NCBI GenBank assembly: GCA_032718475.1
Contig: JAUCBJ010008042.1
Coordinates: 1 to 47,022 of the forward strand
Direction: 5' to 3'
Origin: Nemertoderma westbladi
Lineage: Eukaryota > Xenacoelomorpha > Nemertodermatida > Nemertodermatidae
Length of the DNA: 47,022 nucleotides
Shown here: positions 1 to 10,600 of the stretch, piece after piece
Numbering within the stretch: position 1 is the stretch's first letter
How the letters are laid out: each line of letters opens with the position of its first letter
The notes under the pieces: model-generated
Database searches by the model: none
Told to the model about the DNA's origin: nothing
What the model saw: the letters and a program-made list of their open reading frames with translations, nothing else
Made by a program: the position numbers and the translations under genes

Positions 1-297
1 GTTAGATTGATGCATGGTGGTCATATGTGATGAGTTAGATTGATGCATGGTGGTCATGTGTGATGAGTTAGCTTGATGCATGGTAGTCATGTGTGATGAG
101 TTAGATTGATGCATGGTGGTCATGTGTGATGAGTTAGCTTGATGCATGGTGGTCATGTGTGATGAGTTAGATTGATGCATGGTGTTGATGTGTGATGAGT
201 TAGATTGATGCATGGTGGTCATGTGTGATGAGTTAGCTTGATGCATGGTGGTCATGTGTGATGAGTTAGATTGATGCATGGTGGTGTGATGACTTAT
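1..297. repeat. 33-bp minisatellite, about 9 copies, cut by window edge
   Basis: Tandem copies of a 33-bp unit start at 1, 34, 67, 100, 133, 166, 199, 232 and 265. The last is incomplete. Units come in two variants (GTTAGATTG or GTTAGCTTG at the start) in the order A A C A C A A C A, which suggests a higher-order period of five units. The array runs off the left edge. No coding role is seen. Confidence 0.95.
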
Positions 298-317
298 AAT
301 TTACAGTTATATACATA

Positions 318-1890
318 CACCATGTCCTGTAATATAGTGTCGTTATTCAGGTACCTGCCCCCCCCCCAAAAAAAAAAAATTTATTTCTACAAATCTTAAT
401 GAGATTGCATCAAATTTGAAATAGAGACAGTTTCACCTCCCTCCTCCTCCGTGGGTGAGCCATACTTTTTATTTTTGCTTTCAATCTTTAGCTACAAGTG
501 TTTGAAAAATGTGTCTCCGGTGATATTTCACCAGTTACATCGCAGTTATTCTTCAACCTTATAGTTATTTGTATTTTATTTATTAATCAAGCACGTTAAG
601 TAAAAACCTTACCGGTAGGTATGTCAGTACCAAAGTATGTAAAAAACTAAAAAGCAACAAGACCTAGACGTTGCATGCAATCAGTGATCAGCTGACGGCA
701 GCCAGCTGATCGGTAGGTTTCGCTCCGCAACTGAAGGCATTCTCAGGAGGCCAAGCCAGAAAATGTAGAGAGAGATTCCCAAAGGGGGACAGGACAGGTA
801 ACGAAATGAAGATATATCTGTACTGTAACTAACCACTGGGAAGCAGCACTGTAAACTTGCGCCAGTCACGTTTCTGCTTGTTGATAACCGGCTTGCGTGT
901 TTGGATGTAATACATTTCAAACTTTTGCAAGACTGGCCGCAATGGGTGTCTAGCAATTACAGTGAAATGTTTAAACAATTTACGCCAGTCAGTCAGCCAA
1001 CTTGTATTGGGCTCGCCGCGGTGCGTCACGATGGTTGTGCACAGTCTTACCCTGTTCGCTCCCATCATTGGCTGCCCCATCCTGGTGCTGTCTAACGCGT
1101 TCAAACAAGTGTTGGATGGTGTGTCCAACATATTCCCCCTTACAAGAGGGACAAGAGAAAGAGTAAACGACGTTAGACGCAAGTATTTCCGGGATGGGGT
1201 GTTTGAGAGATGGGAGTGACTGATTGACTGACGTGCTTGATTAATAAATAAAATACAATTAACTCTTTATTATTGGATTTTCAAGCTTCTACTTCAAAGC
1301 CAAAACTCACGTTTCACCAGTTATACTCCAGTTATTCTTCAACCTTATAGTGATTTGTTGGTACTGATGGAAAGCTGGCCATGTAAGGATTCCAAATATG
1401 TAACATAATCTGAATTTCGTTGAAAATTCGCTGAGATATGAGCGTTCGAAACATGGCATGGTTTTGCATCTGAGCGAGGCTATTTTATTCTACAGTATTA
1501 AATAAAAATACCATATTCTAGAACATTTTGTTTATTTATGAATAGCTACGTATTCGAATGCCCATATCTCAGGTATTTCCCAACCCAATTCAAATGTTTT
1601 TACATATTTGGAATCCTTGCATGGGCAGCTTTCTATTGGTACCATCACATCACTATTAGGTTGAAGAATAATTGCACTGTGACCTGTGAAATATCACCGG
1701 AGACACCTTTTTCAAACACTTGTAGCTAAAGATTGAAAGCAAAAATAAAAATTATGGCTCACCCACGTAGGAGGAGGGAGGTGAAACTGTCTCTATTTCA
1801 AATTTAATGCAATCTCATTAAGATTTGTAGAAAAATTGGGGGTGGGGGGGCAGGTGCCTGAATAACGACACTATATTCCAGGACATGGTG
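318..1890. mobile_element. Composite inverted-repeat DNA element with TA flanks
   Basis: About 250 bp at the left (318-570) is the inverted copy of about 250 bp at the right (1637-1890). The outer ends read CACCATGTCC, each next to TA (316-317 and 1891-1892), consistent with a TA target duplication. Inside are further inverted repeats: a perfect 25-bp pair (572-596 and 1231-1255), and a second fold-back with arms at about 1353-1460 and 1530-1645. The segment 1311-1353 is also a direct copy of 520-572. Nested insertion or fold-back growth is likely. No transposase is recognised, so this is non-autonomous. TA ends fit a Tc1/mariner-like mobilising source, but this is inference. Confidence 0.8.
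962..1219 (+). other. Unidentified open frame inside the composite element
   Basis: An 85-codon frame starts with ATG at 962, has an internal ATG at 1031, and ends in TGA after FERWE. From 1031 it encodes a hydrophobic segment (LTLFAPIIGCPILVLSNAF) followed by a basic stretch rich in Arg. The local GC content is clearly higher than in the surroundings. It lies between the perfect 25-bp inverted repeats 572-596 and 1231-1255, so it may be cargo of the element. I do not recognise the family. The opposite strand is also open here (829-1182), so coding on either strand is uncertain and it may be non-coding. Confidence 0.25.
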
Positions 1891-1918
1891 TAATTTGGTG
1901 CCATATTGTACAAATAAC

Positions 1919-2050
1919 TAGAAAAGTCAGCAAGCTGGCTGTAAACGTAGAGCCCCTAAACCTCAACGACAAAAAGACCTAATCCGGGATCGATCCCGGT
2001 TCTCTATCATCTGTGTGGCGCTTTACCGAGAAAACTATCAGATCAGATAT
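1919..2050 (-). repeat. MITE-like end plus possible tRNA-derived SINE fragment
   Basis: At 1919 the sequence TAGAAAAGTCAGCAAGCTGG matches the terminus of the MITE family seen at 40964 and 41909. Next to it, read on the minus strand, 2032-2018 resembles a pol III A box (CTCGGTAAAGCGCC) and 1999-1984 is a 16-bp palindrome (CCGGGATCGATCCCGG) at about B-box spacing. This is typical of tRNA-derived SINEs, but the cloverleaf is not complete enough for a tRNA gene call. Confidence 0.4.
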
Positions 2051-2700
2051 AAATCAGAAGAAGGTTCCTGTTTCCTACAACAACTATCTACATATATAAA
2101 GAGGGGCAGCGTTGTTATTAAATCAATTTATCAACTTTAATAATTTAGAAAACTACATGACGTTTGTAATGAAGGTCAACACTACAGGCGCTAGTGATTA
2201 TAACGGACGTTAATATTGCGCACTTGGTTGAACAGTAATTGTTATCAACCAAAACATTATGTAATCATATACAGCGCAAGCCTTATGAACAACTGAATTA
2301 CAATATTGCAAAATATAATACTGTATATTAATATAACAAGATAATTTACTGTAGATTGTTTTGTGTTGCGATAATTGGTGGAAAAACTCCAGTATATTAT
2401 TTAACACAGATGGTTTCCGTTCACGTTGGATCCCGTTTATATACAATGCAGCATGACGCATCGCCATTTTTTTTATTCGTGTACAAAAATCTCAAATCTA
2501 CGGAAAAGTTGAGAAAAGTAACTTTCTGAACCTGCCAACATGTCTACGTGGATTATGGTCTTATACCTATCAGGTTTGGTTTACTTTGATCCAAATTTAA
2601 TAATTTTGATAATAATAATTTATGAACCCACTTACTATCTATTTTCTATATATAAACTTATTTTGTGCATTTTTTTTATTTTTTGCAAATACGTTCAAAG
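2051..2700. other. Intergenic DNA, nothing recognised
   Basis: AT-rich sequence. Short open frames on both strands have low-complexity hydrophobic translations and no recognisable domain. I see no splice-supported exon. Confidence 0.5.
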
Positions 2701-2739
2701 CGTTTTGGAAAAGATTTATCGTTGATTGTTTCGCGAAAT

Positions 2740-3192
2740 GGCCTCAAGATGGCGCACTATCAGAGATAAACTTCAATCAAAGGATAACTTTACACAATGG
2801 AATTGAGTAAAACGGCTATATACCATTTCTAGATGTATTGGTGATGAATAACAATGGAACAATAAAATTAGACATGTTTAGAAAGCCTACTGATTCCAGA
2901 AATTACTGTATGTACCATTCAACTCATGTCACTCTAAGCATACTCTAAAAAATATTCCGCCGCCGAATTAAGGTTAGCAAGCCTAAAGGAAAAAACAAAA
3001 CAACCTATTATAGTGCCGTTAGTCACCACTTACAGTCCTAATATTGACATTGAATTACAAATCAGTGATCGGGCTATGCAAGAAATCAGGAATATTTGCT
3101 ATCTTTTCGAGAAGCCATTCACTACTTTAATAATAAAGAACAGCTGCCGGACGGGCATAAGATATATTACAAAGTAGCTCCTGGGATGACAA
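2740..3192 (+). pseudogene. Penelope-like reverse transcriptase remnant
   Basis: The plus-strand translation contains NGYIPFLDVLV, then KLDMFRKPTDSRNY and YHSTHV. This is the pattern of the C-terminal end of the RT domain in Penelope-like elements (PFLDVxV, YRKPTxTxxYL, a following SxHP-type motif). A TAA interrupts the frame just before the PFLD motif (about 2808-2810). Further stops and a frame change (around 2945-3000) separate it from a second conserved-looking block starting PIIVPLVTTYSPNI. The fragment ends next to the LTR at 3211, so the big LTR element probably inserted beside or within it. Assignment to Penelope rather than another RT class rests on these motifs only. Confidence 0.6.
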
Positions 3193-3210
3193 GCTCAAAA
3201 GCTCGGGTTT

Positions 3211-4337
3211 AAACACCTTTAGCATACGACAATATTTTATGCTAATAAACAAAACATTACCCGAAGACAGCCCATGCGCGATCATTCACCCGATGGATCT
3301 ACACCCGGGAGGCTGAATTCGGCTGCTTAAATTTTATTATTGCAGTGTAAGGTTGCAGTGTAAATCTACTGTATTATTCGATTGATCACTAATAATTAAT
3401 TTCTGACAGATATTATTGGCTTTCGGGAAATATTAACAGTTCCTTTAGGACGTGGCGCTTTATCTATTTAAACAGAACTAGGACTTATACTAAACGCAAC
3501 GATACTGCTTATGATTAAAGTATAAGGCGCATTCTTTAGGAAATGCTTTGTTACCAATCACAATCATGCACACTATTCTGCCGACCGTCAGTAAATTTGA
3601 TCACACATAAAGAGAGCAGCAATTGACTCATGTAGGGTCTGCTAAATAACATTAGATTCAATACACACCACATTAATATAAATCGCAATTGTTATATATA
3701 GCCTGTCTCTCTAACCTGTAGTGTATCAAGAAAATTGGGAAATTTGGGTGATTTATCAGTATTCTCCAAAGAGCAATATTTCCATCAACAAATAGATACA
3801 ATTAATAACTGACGGTAAATAACAGTACAAACAATATGATTAATAGTGAGTTAATTAGATCAGATAAGATTGATTGATTAGATAACAGTTTATACTTTCG
3901 ATAATTTAAGCAGTTTTACTAGAGTTCTTCCCAAAAAGCCGGTGTTATGGCGAAAATGGGAACACAACAACAGAATCATATAAAATCATATGACTACCTA
4001 ACTATACGAGGATACCAACTACCCTTATTCCCCGAAGCTCCCGTCCAACACAGAGGATGAGCAGTGAGATAGGAAAATTCAGTTCAGTAGCTCTGGGATA
4101 GGTCAAAATCAACGCCCACTCAAATTCTATTGGCCGATACGGACAGCAGGGCTAAGGCAACCTCCCTAAGCTGGTTGGCCGATCGAACAGAACCCAGATA
4201 CTCTCGTACAGCCCATCAGCCAATAAGCTGGTAGCTTGCACTATTTTACCTATAGATCCCTTTTAGAGTATTCTAGCGACCGGGGGGGAACTGGCCAGCA
4301 AGGCAAACGAATCAGTTATCCCACAAAAGCTTTTACA
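3211..4337 (-). repeat. 3' LTR of the 18.7-kb element
   Basis: A 1127-bp direct repeat of 20820-21949. On the minus strand it starts TGTAAAAGCTTTTG at 4337 and ends GCTAAAGGTGTTT at 3211. It differs from the 5' copy by a 1-bp indel near 3364, a 3-bp indel near 3882, two substitutions near 3999, a 2-bp indel near 4139 and a 1-bp indel near 4206. Confidence 0.95.
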
Positions 4338-4415
4338 CCGCTCCCAGAAAATGGGATTTAAGTCTATAAAATATACAAAATCACAGTTTCTAAAATATAA
4401 AAATACTCTAAACAG

Positions 4416-5519
4416 TTAGTCTTTCTTGCGCGGACGGCGTTTACGCAGTTTTTTAAAGCTAGCAAGAGTCCTTTTCTCTTTGGGGCGAGCCACTTTACGA
4501 GGAGGGCTATAACTCCTGGGTGAAGGGTGCAATATGATTGCATCAGAAGGTATGGGATTACGATCGGTATATCCGCCGGTCGAAGTACCGGGTTGATTGA
4601 CATCAACGTCCGGGGAGAGGGGTCTAACGGCTTTGAGAGCTCGTTTCAAGACAGCCGCTCTTACGGGTCCTGTACGAGTGGTCTGCACGAGGGCCGTGGG
4701 TGGACCATAGGTAGTTAGAAACTTCCTTGGTTTAATGGTTCTTTCCAACTCGCGTTCGCGGGCTCGGTACTCGTAAGGCCGTCGATATACTTCCTGTAAC
4801 TCGGGGTGTGAGTTGACAAATAAGTCTCCATAGGCAGGGTCTTGACGGATAAAGTTTATTAAGTTGTAAGAATGGATGTCACTCGGATTAATGCTCCTGA
4901 GGAATTTGCGTACATATTTAGTTGAAATACATTCTCCAACGCGCTTCAATAGTTCATAACTTGATAGGCGTGATTTCTGCTCGACGGAGGCAAACAAATA
5001 AGGATGGAACGCATAAACTCCTTCGTAAGCGCGTCCAGGGTAATAGCGATGGCGTGAATCACAATGTAAATCAGCGTTCGCTTCCCAAGCTCTGATATAA
5101 CGTAGTACAATCATTTCGTCTACGCTCTCTAAATCATGATTAAAGGGACAATCAAAGCTGGCGTGTCCTTTTAATTGACAATGATGGCATTGAGTCATAA
5201 ATTGGGGGCAGACAGCAAAAATGTGCAAATTATTAAGCCGACAATATGCACAATAGATTTCCATCGACGGTTGCTCGTGGAAATAGGAACAGAGATCGTT
5301 GGTGTCCATAGACGTAATATGGTCTCTCGATGCGCACAGCCGACAACGTTGTCGAGAAACATAATTGGCATGGCGATAATCATACGCAGTAAGACACTGT
5401 GGACCTTGATACCATTCCAATATGTAGTCGCTATCGCTACTCCGAGACGTGGGGGGCTGAATCTCTTCAGATTCTAAACATATGGGTTCGTCTTCCCCTT
5501 GTATAGTTGAGGTAGGCAT
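4416..5519 (-). CDS. Accessory ORF B: zinc-knuckle protein with basic tail
   Basis: The frame is open from 5558 but the first ATG is at 5519, giving about 367 residues. Counting from 5558, Cys124-x2-Cys127-x4-His132-x4-Cys137 (CHHCQLKGHASFDC) is a canonical CCHC zinc knuckle. Cys103-x2-Cys106-x5-His112-x4-Cys117 is a near-canonical one. A third Cys/His cluster (Cys72, Cys75, His80, Cys90) precedes them. The last 28 residues are Lys/Arg-rich (KKLRKRRPRKKD at the end), fitting a nuclear signal or RNA-binding tail. No transmembrane segment or signal peptide is seen, so it is not an env-type glycoprotein. It lies downstream of pol, just before the 3' LTR, and overlaps ORF A in the +1 frame if read from 5558. 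A second nucleocapsid-like or regulatory RNA-binding protein is possible. Function is unknown. Confidence 0.7.
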   Translation of the reverse strand: MPTSTIQGEDEPICLESEEIQPPTSRSSDSDYILEWYQGPQCLTAYDYRHANYVSRQRCRLCASRDHITSMDTNDLCSYFHEQPSMEIYCAYCRLNNLHIFAVCPQFMTQCHHCQLKGHASFDCPFNHDLESVDEMIVLRYIRAWEANADLHCDSRHRYYPGRAYEGVYAFHPYLFASVEQKSRLSSYELLKRVGECISTKYVRKFLRSINPSDIHSYNLINFIRQDPAYGDLFVNSHPELQEVYRRPYEYRARERELERTIKPRKFLTTYGPPTALVQTTRTGPVRAAVLKRALKAVRPLSPDVDVNQPGTSTGGYTDRNPIPSDAIILHPSPRSYSPPRKVARPKEKRTLASFKKLRKRRPRKKD

Positions 5520-5529
5520 GGCCGTCTCC

Positions 5530-6060
5530 TCAAGTGGACCTACCGTCTGAATTTCCACGACAGAATAACCTGTGGGGATTCGAGGTCTCTAGGTTCTGTT
5601 GACTGGCAATATTGAGATAGGTTTCTCTCAAAAATTCCAAGTAATCGTTGAAGTTGATGCGCTTATCGGGTTCTTCAACGTTTTCTCTGTTGAGTAGGTT
5701 GCGAATAGAGTTCTCGTGTTCTATTCTCGGTTTATCATTACGATTCCGCTGGGCATGATATTTAAATAAAACCATTTCCCTTTCGGTGTCTACATCTTCC
5801 GTATCATGTAAATCGGTAGGATGGCCGGTAGTTAAGAAGTCCATATACGTACCATTACGATTCGTATAGCGAGCGGTGAATTTTCTATAGTCCAATTCAC
5901 GCGTAAGTTGTTCCTGGGACATCGGCGGTTCGATATAACGACCATCGTCCTCCGTAATAGTCGGATCGGCTTCACCGCGTATCAAGCTATCCACAAACGC
6001 TTGTAAAGGTAGAGTATATCGCTCCCTGATACCAAGGTCATCTTCTATCAATTCCGTCAT
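5530..6060 (-). CDS. Accessory ORF A: acidic protein of unknown function
   Basis: A 176-residue ORF with an ATG at 6060. The product is acidic to mixed-charge and hydrophilic (MTELIEDDLGIRERY at the start), with no Cys cluster, signal peptide or membrane span. I recognise no family. Two acceptor-like AGs lie just upstream on the minus strand (AACTCAG and ATAGCAG, the latter 2 nt before the ATG), which suggests expression from a spliced subgenomic RNA. Its 3' end overlaps the open frame of ORF B by 29 nt with a +1 offset. The two could be separate proteins, or one protein joined by frameshifting or splicing. It is open over its whole length in a young element, which argues for function. Confidence 0.6.
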   Translation of the reverse strand: MTELIEDDLGIRERYTLPLQAFVDSLIRGEADPTITEDDGRYIEPPMSQEQLTRELDYRKFTARYTNRNGTYMDFLTTGHPTDLHDTEDVDTEREMVLFKYHAQRNRNDKPRIEHENSIRNLLNRENVEEPDKRINFNDYLEFLRETYLNIASQQNLETSNPHRLFCRGNSDGRST

Positions 6061-7685
6061 ATCTGCTATCTGAGTTTATTAATATCAATATGAGTTAATA
6101 TTTTAGGCAAGCGGGCGTCGCTGCCTACTAGACTTTTGCCCCCGGACAGTGGGTTTCTCAGCGCCGATGTACCGTTGTCGCGGTGTTTACGCCAACATGT
6201 AGCAACAGCACGACAACGATAACCGGCACAAGTCCCACCACTGTCCGTCCCAAAAGCTTGAATCCACTTGAGGTTATCTCGGTAGAGTTAGGGCTACTTT
6301 ACAATTGCGATTAGCTACTGTAAACACACTTTAGTAGTAACATTCACCTATTATAAACGCACAAATTCCATACAATCATTACTTACTGCACACATGCAGG
6401 CCATTTGTTCGTTAGTCAGTGTCTTCCAGAATGTCACGTTATTACTATGTATCCTTGGATACTAATAGTGCGCTATGTATCCTCTTAGGCTACGCAATGG
6501 GGCAAGCCTTTTATTGTTCCTTTAACTTGCTTCTAATTCTAGCGTGGGTGTTGCCATGGTGACATTATGGAAAACTAGCGGTAGAATTAGGGTAATTCTC
6601 ATGCATACAGATCTGGGATGTTATTTAATAGTAATTCTTTAATTGTCAATATCCTCTTTATGCATGATTTTATAAATTTTATCGGCTATTGACTATATGT
6701 TGGAGATTCTCGCACTTTAATACACTCAATATGAATCTCCGCTCCCATGATCTATTAATTACTGGAATTTTGGGAATGTTATAAATTGCAAAAAATGACA
6801 ATTTATGAAATTCATTTGAATATGAATTTAAATTTATTCCCGTGAATTTTATTATTTGATGTTAAATTGACACAAATTTTATTCCAGAGCATATCTGGGG
6901 ACTTAGTATCCTTAATTCTATAAAATAGTCCTTCTAAGAATATCGGTAAATGCTGCGATATCTTAATTGACTAGAAATTTTAAAGGATCTGAAATTTACA
7001 GATTTTAATAAATATTAAATTAATATTTAGGATGGGCACCGATTTATTCCAGAACTTGTCTGGGGACGTTAACCACTGATTCTAGAATTTGTCTTTCAAG
7101 TATATCGGTGGGTGCCACGATATCTTAATCGACTAGAATTACAGATGGTCAAAAAGTTTAACAGATTTATTTGCGATTTACGCTACTGTTAGAGGGACAT
7201 CACGCTACTATATGTATTATTTGTTATAAGGTAGAAGAGCAATATCGCACGAAGCAATGTCAGTGTGAAGAGGCAAGTCGTTTCCAAGGTCTACCCAGAG
7301 CTTGGTTTAGCCGAGACACGAGGATCTGAACTTTGCATTCCTAATACTCTGCCTACCAATAATACTTAAATATAGTAGTGGCTTTATTGTACTTTAAGAA
7401 GTACGGACATTTCATCTTACTGTAGTCACGTATTTATAATATGATACGGACAGTAAGGGAAGAGAAAAATAATTATTTCTCGCCGTCGCACTAAATATAT
7501 ATTATAGTAATTATGTACGTAATAAACACTAATATATTGCACTAATCTACTAAATAATCCCTAAAATAACATTCTACTAAATAAAAATTGAATAAAAACG
7601 ATTATAATAAAGTACATAATAAAGTTTGCATATAAAATGTAATAAAATAGATAAATAACATAGTCATACACCCACTCCAGACGTA
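6061..7685 (-). other. Non-coding region between pol and accessory ORFs
   Basis: 1.6 kb with no ORF of note. It holds an imperfect direct duplication: 6878-6986 and 7043-7147 share TTATTCCAGA, TCTGGGGAC, a TATCGGT block, GATATCTTAAT and GACTAGAA in the same order (165-bp offset). Such a conserved pair in a retroelement 3' region could be an RNA structural or export element, or a relic of an unequal duplication. An acceptor-like AG cluster sits at the ORF A edge (6061-6070). Confidence 0.55.
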
Positions 7686-10600
7686 TCACGTTTGGGAGTC
7701 CCTAGATGTTTGAGGAATTAGGGAGGTGGTCGTGGGAAGAGTGTCTTGTCTTCCATAGTTTCCAGAGAGTTCTCTGTCTCTTTCCAGTAAACATAAATGA
7801 CCAACTGGGCGATTGAGTTGTTGCGTCTCAAAGATTATACCGGGCTTCTTGAAGTTACGCCGCATAACGATGAGTTCTACTGAACGCACTAAACCATCCT
7901 CCGAGATATGAGTCTCGATGATACGACCTGTCTGCCACCGTTTACGTGGGAGGTCTGGATCTACAATAAGCACCATATCTCCGGCGCTGACGTTTTCCTG
8001 CTGCGCAAACCACTTAGTTCGAAGTTGTAGCGTGGGCAGGTAATGTTTCTCGAAATGGTCAGCGAAACGACGGGATAGCAACTGCATAAGTTGCCAAGTT
8101 CGACGGCAGTATTCGTCTCCGTCGACAATCTCCGATCGTGGGAGCATGGCTACCGGTTTCTTCAGTAGGAAGTGCGCAGGTGTTAGCGCTTCCAGGGAAT
8201 CGGGACTCGATGAGACTGGCATAAGCGGTCTCTCGTTGAGATAGGCAGCTATTTCCTCCATTAACGTCCGCAAAAGTTCGTCGGTGAGATACGCACGGCA
8301 TGGCACTATAAAGTGAAATGCGGTCTTAACACTTCTAATTAATCTCTCCCAACTTCCTCCCCACCAAGGGGCGTCGGCGGCGTTGAAGGTCCAGCTAGAC
8401 GCTGTTATCCTTAGCTGGTCATCCACCTGTCTTTGGTTCCAGTCCTTTACGTAAGCTTGTATTTCGTTGTTGGCACCAATGAAGTTCGTTCCCTTGTCCG
8501 ATCTCATGGTATTACTCGTACCGAAGCGAGCGATCTGTCGTCGTAAACTTAAGACGAAACTGTTGGTAGATAGATCGTTCACCATATCGAGATGGATGGC
8601 TCTGCAAGTCATGCACACGAAGATGACACACCATCTCTTGACTATAGTCCTCGCACGATATACTTCAATAGGGCCAAATAAATCTACACCAGTATTAGTA
8701 AAAGGTGGTTCATAGAAGCTTACTCGTTCCCTAGGTAATTCTGCCTCTCGCTGTGTTAAAGGCCTACTGAATGCTTTCCTACAGGGTATGCAGTTCCTAA
8801 GAACTTGGTTCAGAGCCCTACAGGGTTTATCAAAATAATAGCGAGTTCGAATTTCGCTAAGAACTCGTTCTCTTCCAGCATGATAAAGCTTACTGTGAAC
8901 ATCTACAATCATTTTGATTTGTACTTCAAGATTTCTAATGAGTATGGGGAATTTAGTGTCAAAGGATAAGGGTGCATTGGTTAATCTTCCTCCAACACGT
9001 ATTAATCCATCTATCATTGTGCTAGAGAATCGATCCCTTAAGCGCATCTGCGGATTTCTCAACAACAGGAAATACTTTTCGGAATCCTCATAGCATTGCA
9101 GGAGTCTCAGTATCTGTTTATTAGTCTCTTCATGCTCCTGGTGACTAATTTTCTCCTTTAGAAAACTGTCAGACACTTTGTATTTAGGTAAGTTTTTAAT
9201 AACATGAACTTGCGCAGATGTCAATGGAGCGTTATCACTAGTGGTCTTCGCCCTGGAGTATTGATGATGAAAGCATCTCTTTAAATATGTGACGGCTTTA
9301 CAGAGCCGATTCCAGGAACTGTAGTGACGCATCGCTCTCTGCAGCAGGGGTGAGATTCCTTGCGAGACGTCTGGTATTCCAGATTTCCAATCTCTATCTC
9401 GAATTTCCGCAACAGATTTATTTATAGCGAGGGATTGTGGATCTAAATCATCGTTTCCGGAAACATGTAATACAGATAGATCGATAGTCGGTTTAAATAA
9501 CTTCGATTTACTCGCCCGGGTTTTAGGTTTGACGGTCTCCGCTCCCTTGGCTTGTCTAATTTCCGCCGTAGTAAGGTGAGGAGGCCATTCGTCCTCTTCC
9601 TTGCTCAGGAAGTCGGGTCCACCCAACCAATCTGGAGTATCTATCAGTTCCTGTGGAGTTGCTCCCCTGGAGGCGATATCGGCTGGATTAATTGTACCAG
9701 GGCAATGTCTCCATTGATCTATCTTTGTGCGACTAAGAATAATAGCTACCCTGTTAGTAACAAAAACGCTGAACTGACAGACTTCATTGGTTAGATATTC
9801 CAACACGAGTAAAGCGTCGGTCCAATAAACCGTTTTCTCCAGTGGGTAATCGATTTGTTCCGTTACGTTCCGGCCGATGGCTGTAGCGTATAAAGCCGCT
9901 TTTAACTCCGCTCGAGGAACCTTTAACTTGTTGTTAATCAGTGCCTTAGAGGTAACCAAGGCGACTTTGATCCCATCCGGAGTTTCGACTCGCAGATATG
10001 CTACTATACCTATTCCCATGTCGCTGGCGTCTCCAAACACATGGAGTTGATAGGAATACGTCGGAAGAACATGTCCAAAATATGCACGGGAAATTATAAA
10101 GTTCTCGATGGCAGGTAGAGAATCTTCCCATTTCATCCATTTCTTCAACAGTTCTCCCTTAAGCGGATCATCCCATGAGTGGTTTTCAAGCCACATCTGT
10201 TGTACTAAACTCCGAGCAATCAATATAACTGGGCTAATAAATCCCAATGGGTCGAAATAAGTGCTCAGGATACTTAAACAAATCCGTTTGGTCCGGACTG
10301 GATTATCTCGCTGTTTTAACTGAAAAAACAGAATGTCTCTTTCAGTGTCCCACTTCAAGCCTAGCGTCTTGGTTTCAGGAAGATCGTCCTTTATTAAGTC
10401 TAGGTCTTTCGCTCCGCGATCCTCTACCGGTATGGCTTCCAGAAACTCACGGGAGTTACTAGTGAATTTCGTCAGTCGAAATCCACCTCTTTTCAAACAC
10501 TCTACCGTTCCTTTCGCGACAGCTATGGCTTCTTCTACTGATGGAAGGGACCTTAAATTGTCGTCCATGTATATATTGCGTTTTATGTTGTCTATCACTT

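Noticed and set aside
1980-2050. Functional tRNA gene on the minus strand
   Set aside because: A- and B-box-like motifs are present, but a complete acceptor stem and anticodon arm cannot be drawn. SINE fragment is likelier.
4416-6060. Env glycoprotein
   Set aside because: Position fits, but no signal peptide, hydrophobic fusion region or membrane anchor occurs. The zinc knuckles indicate a nucleic-acid-binding protein.
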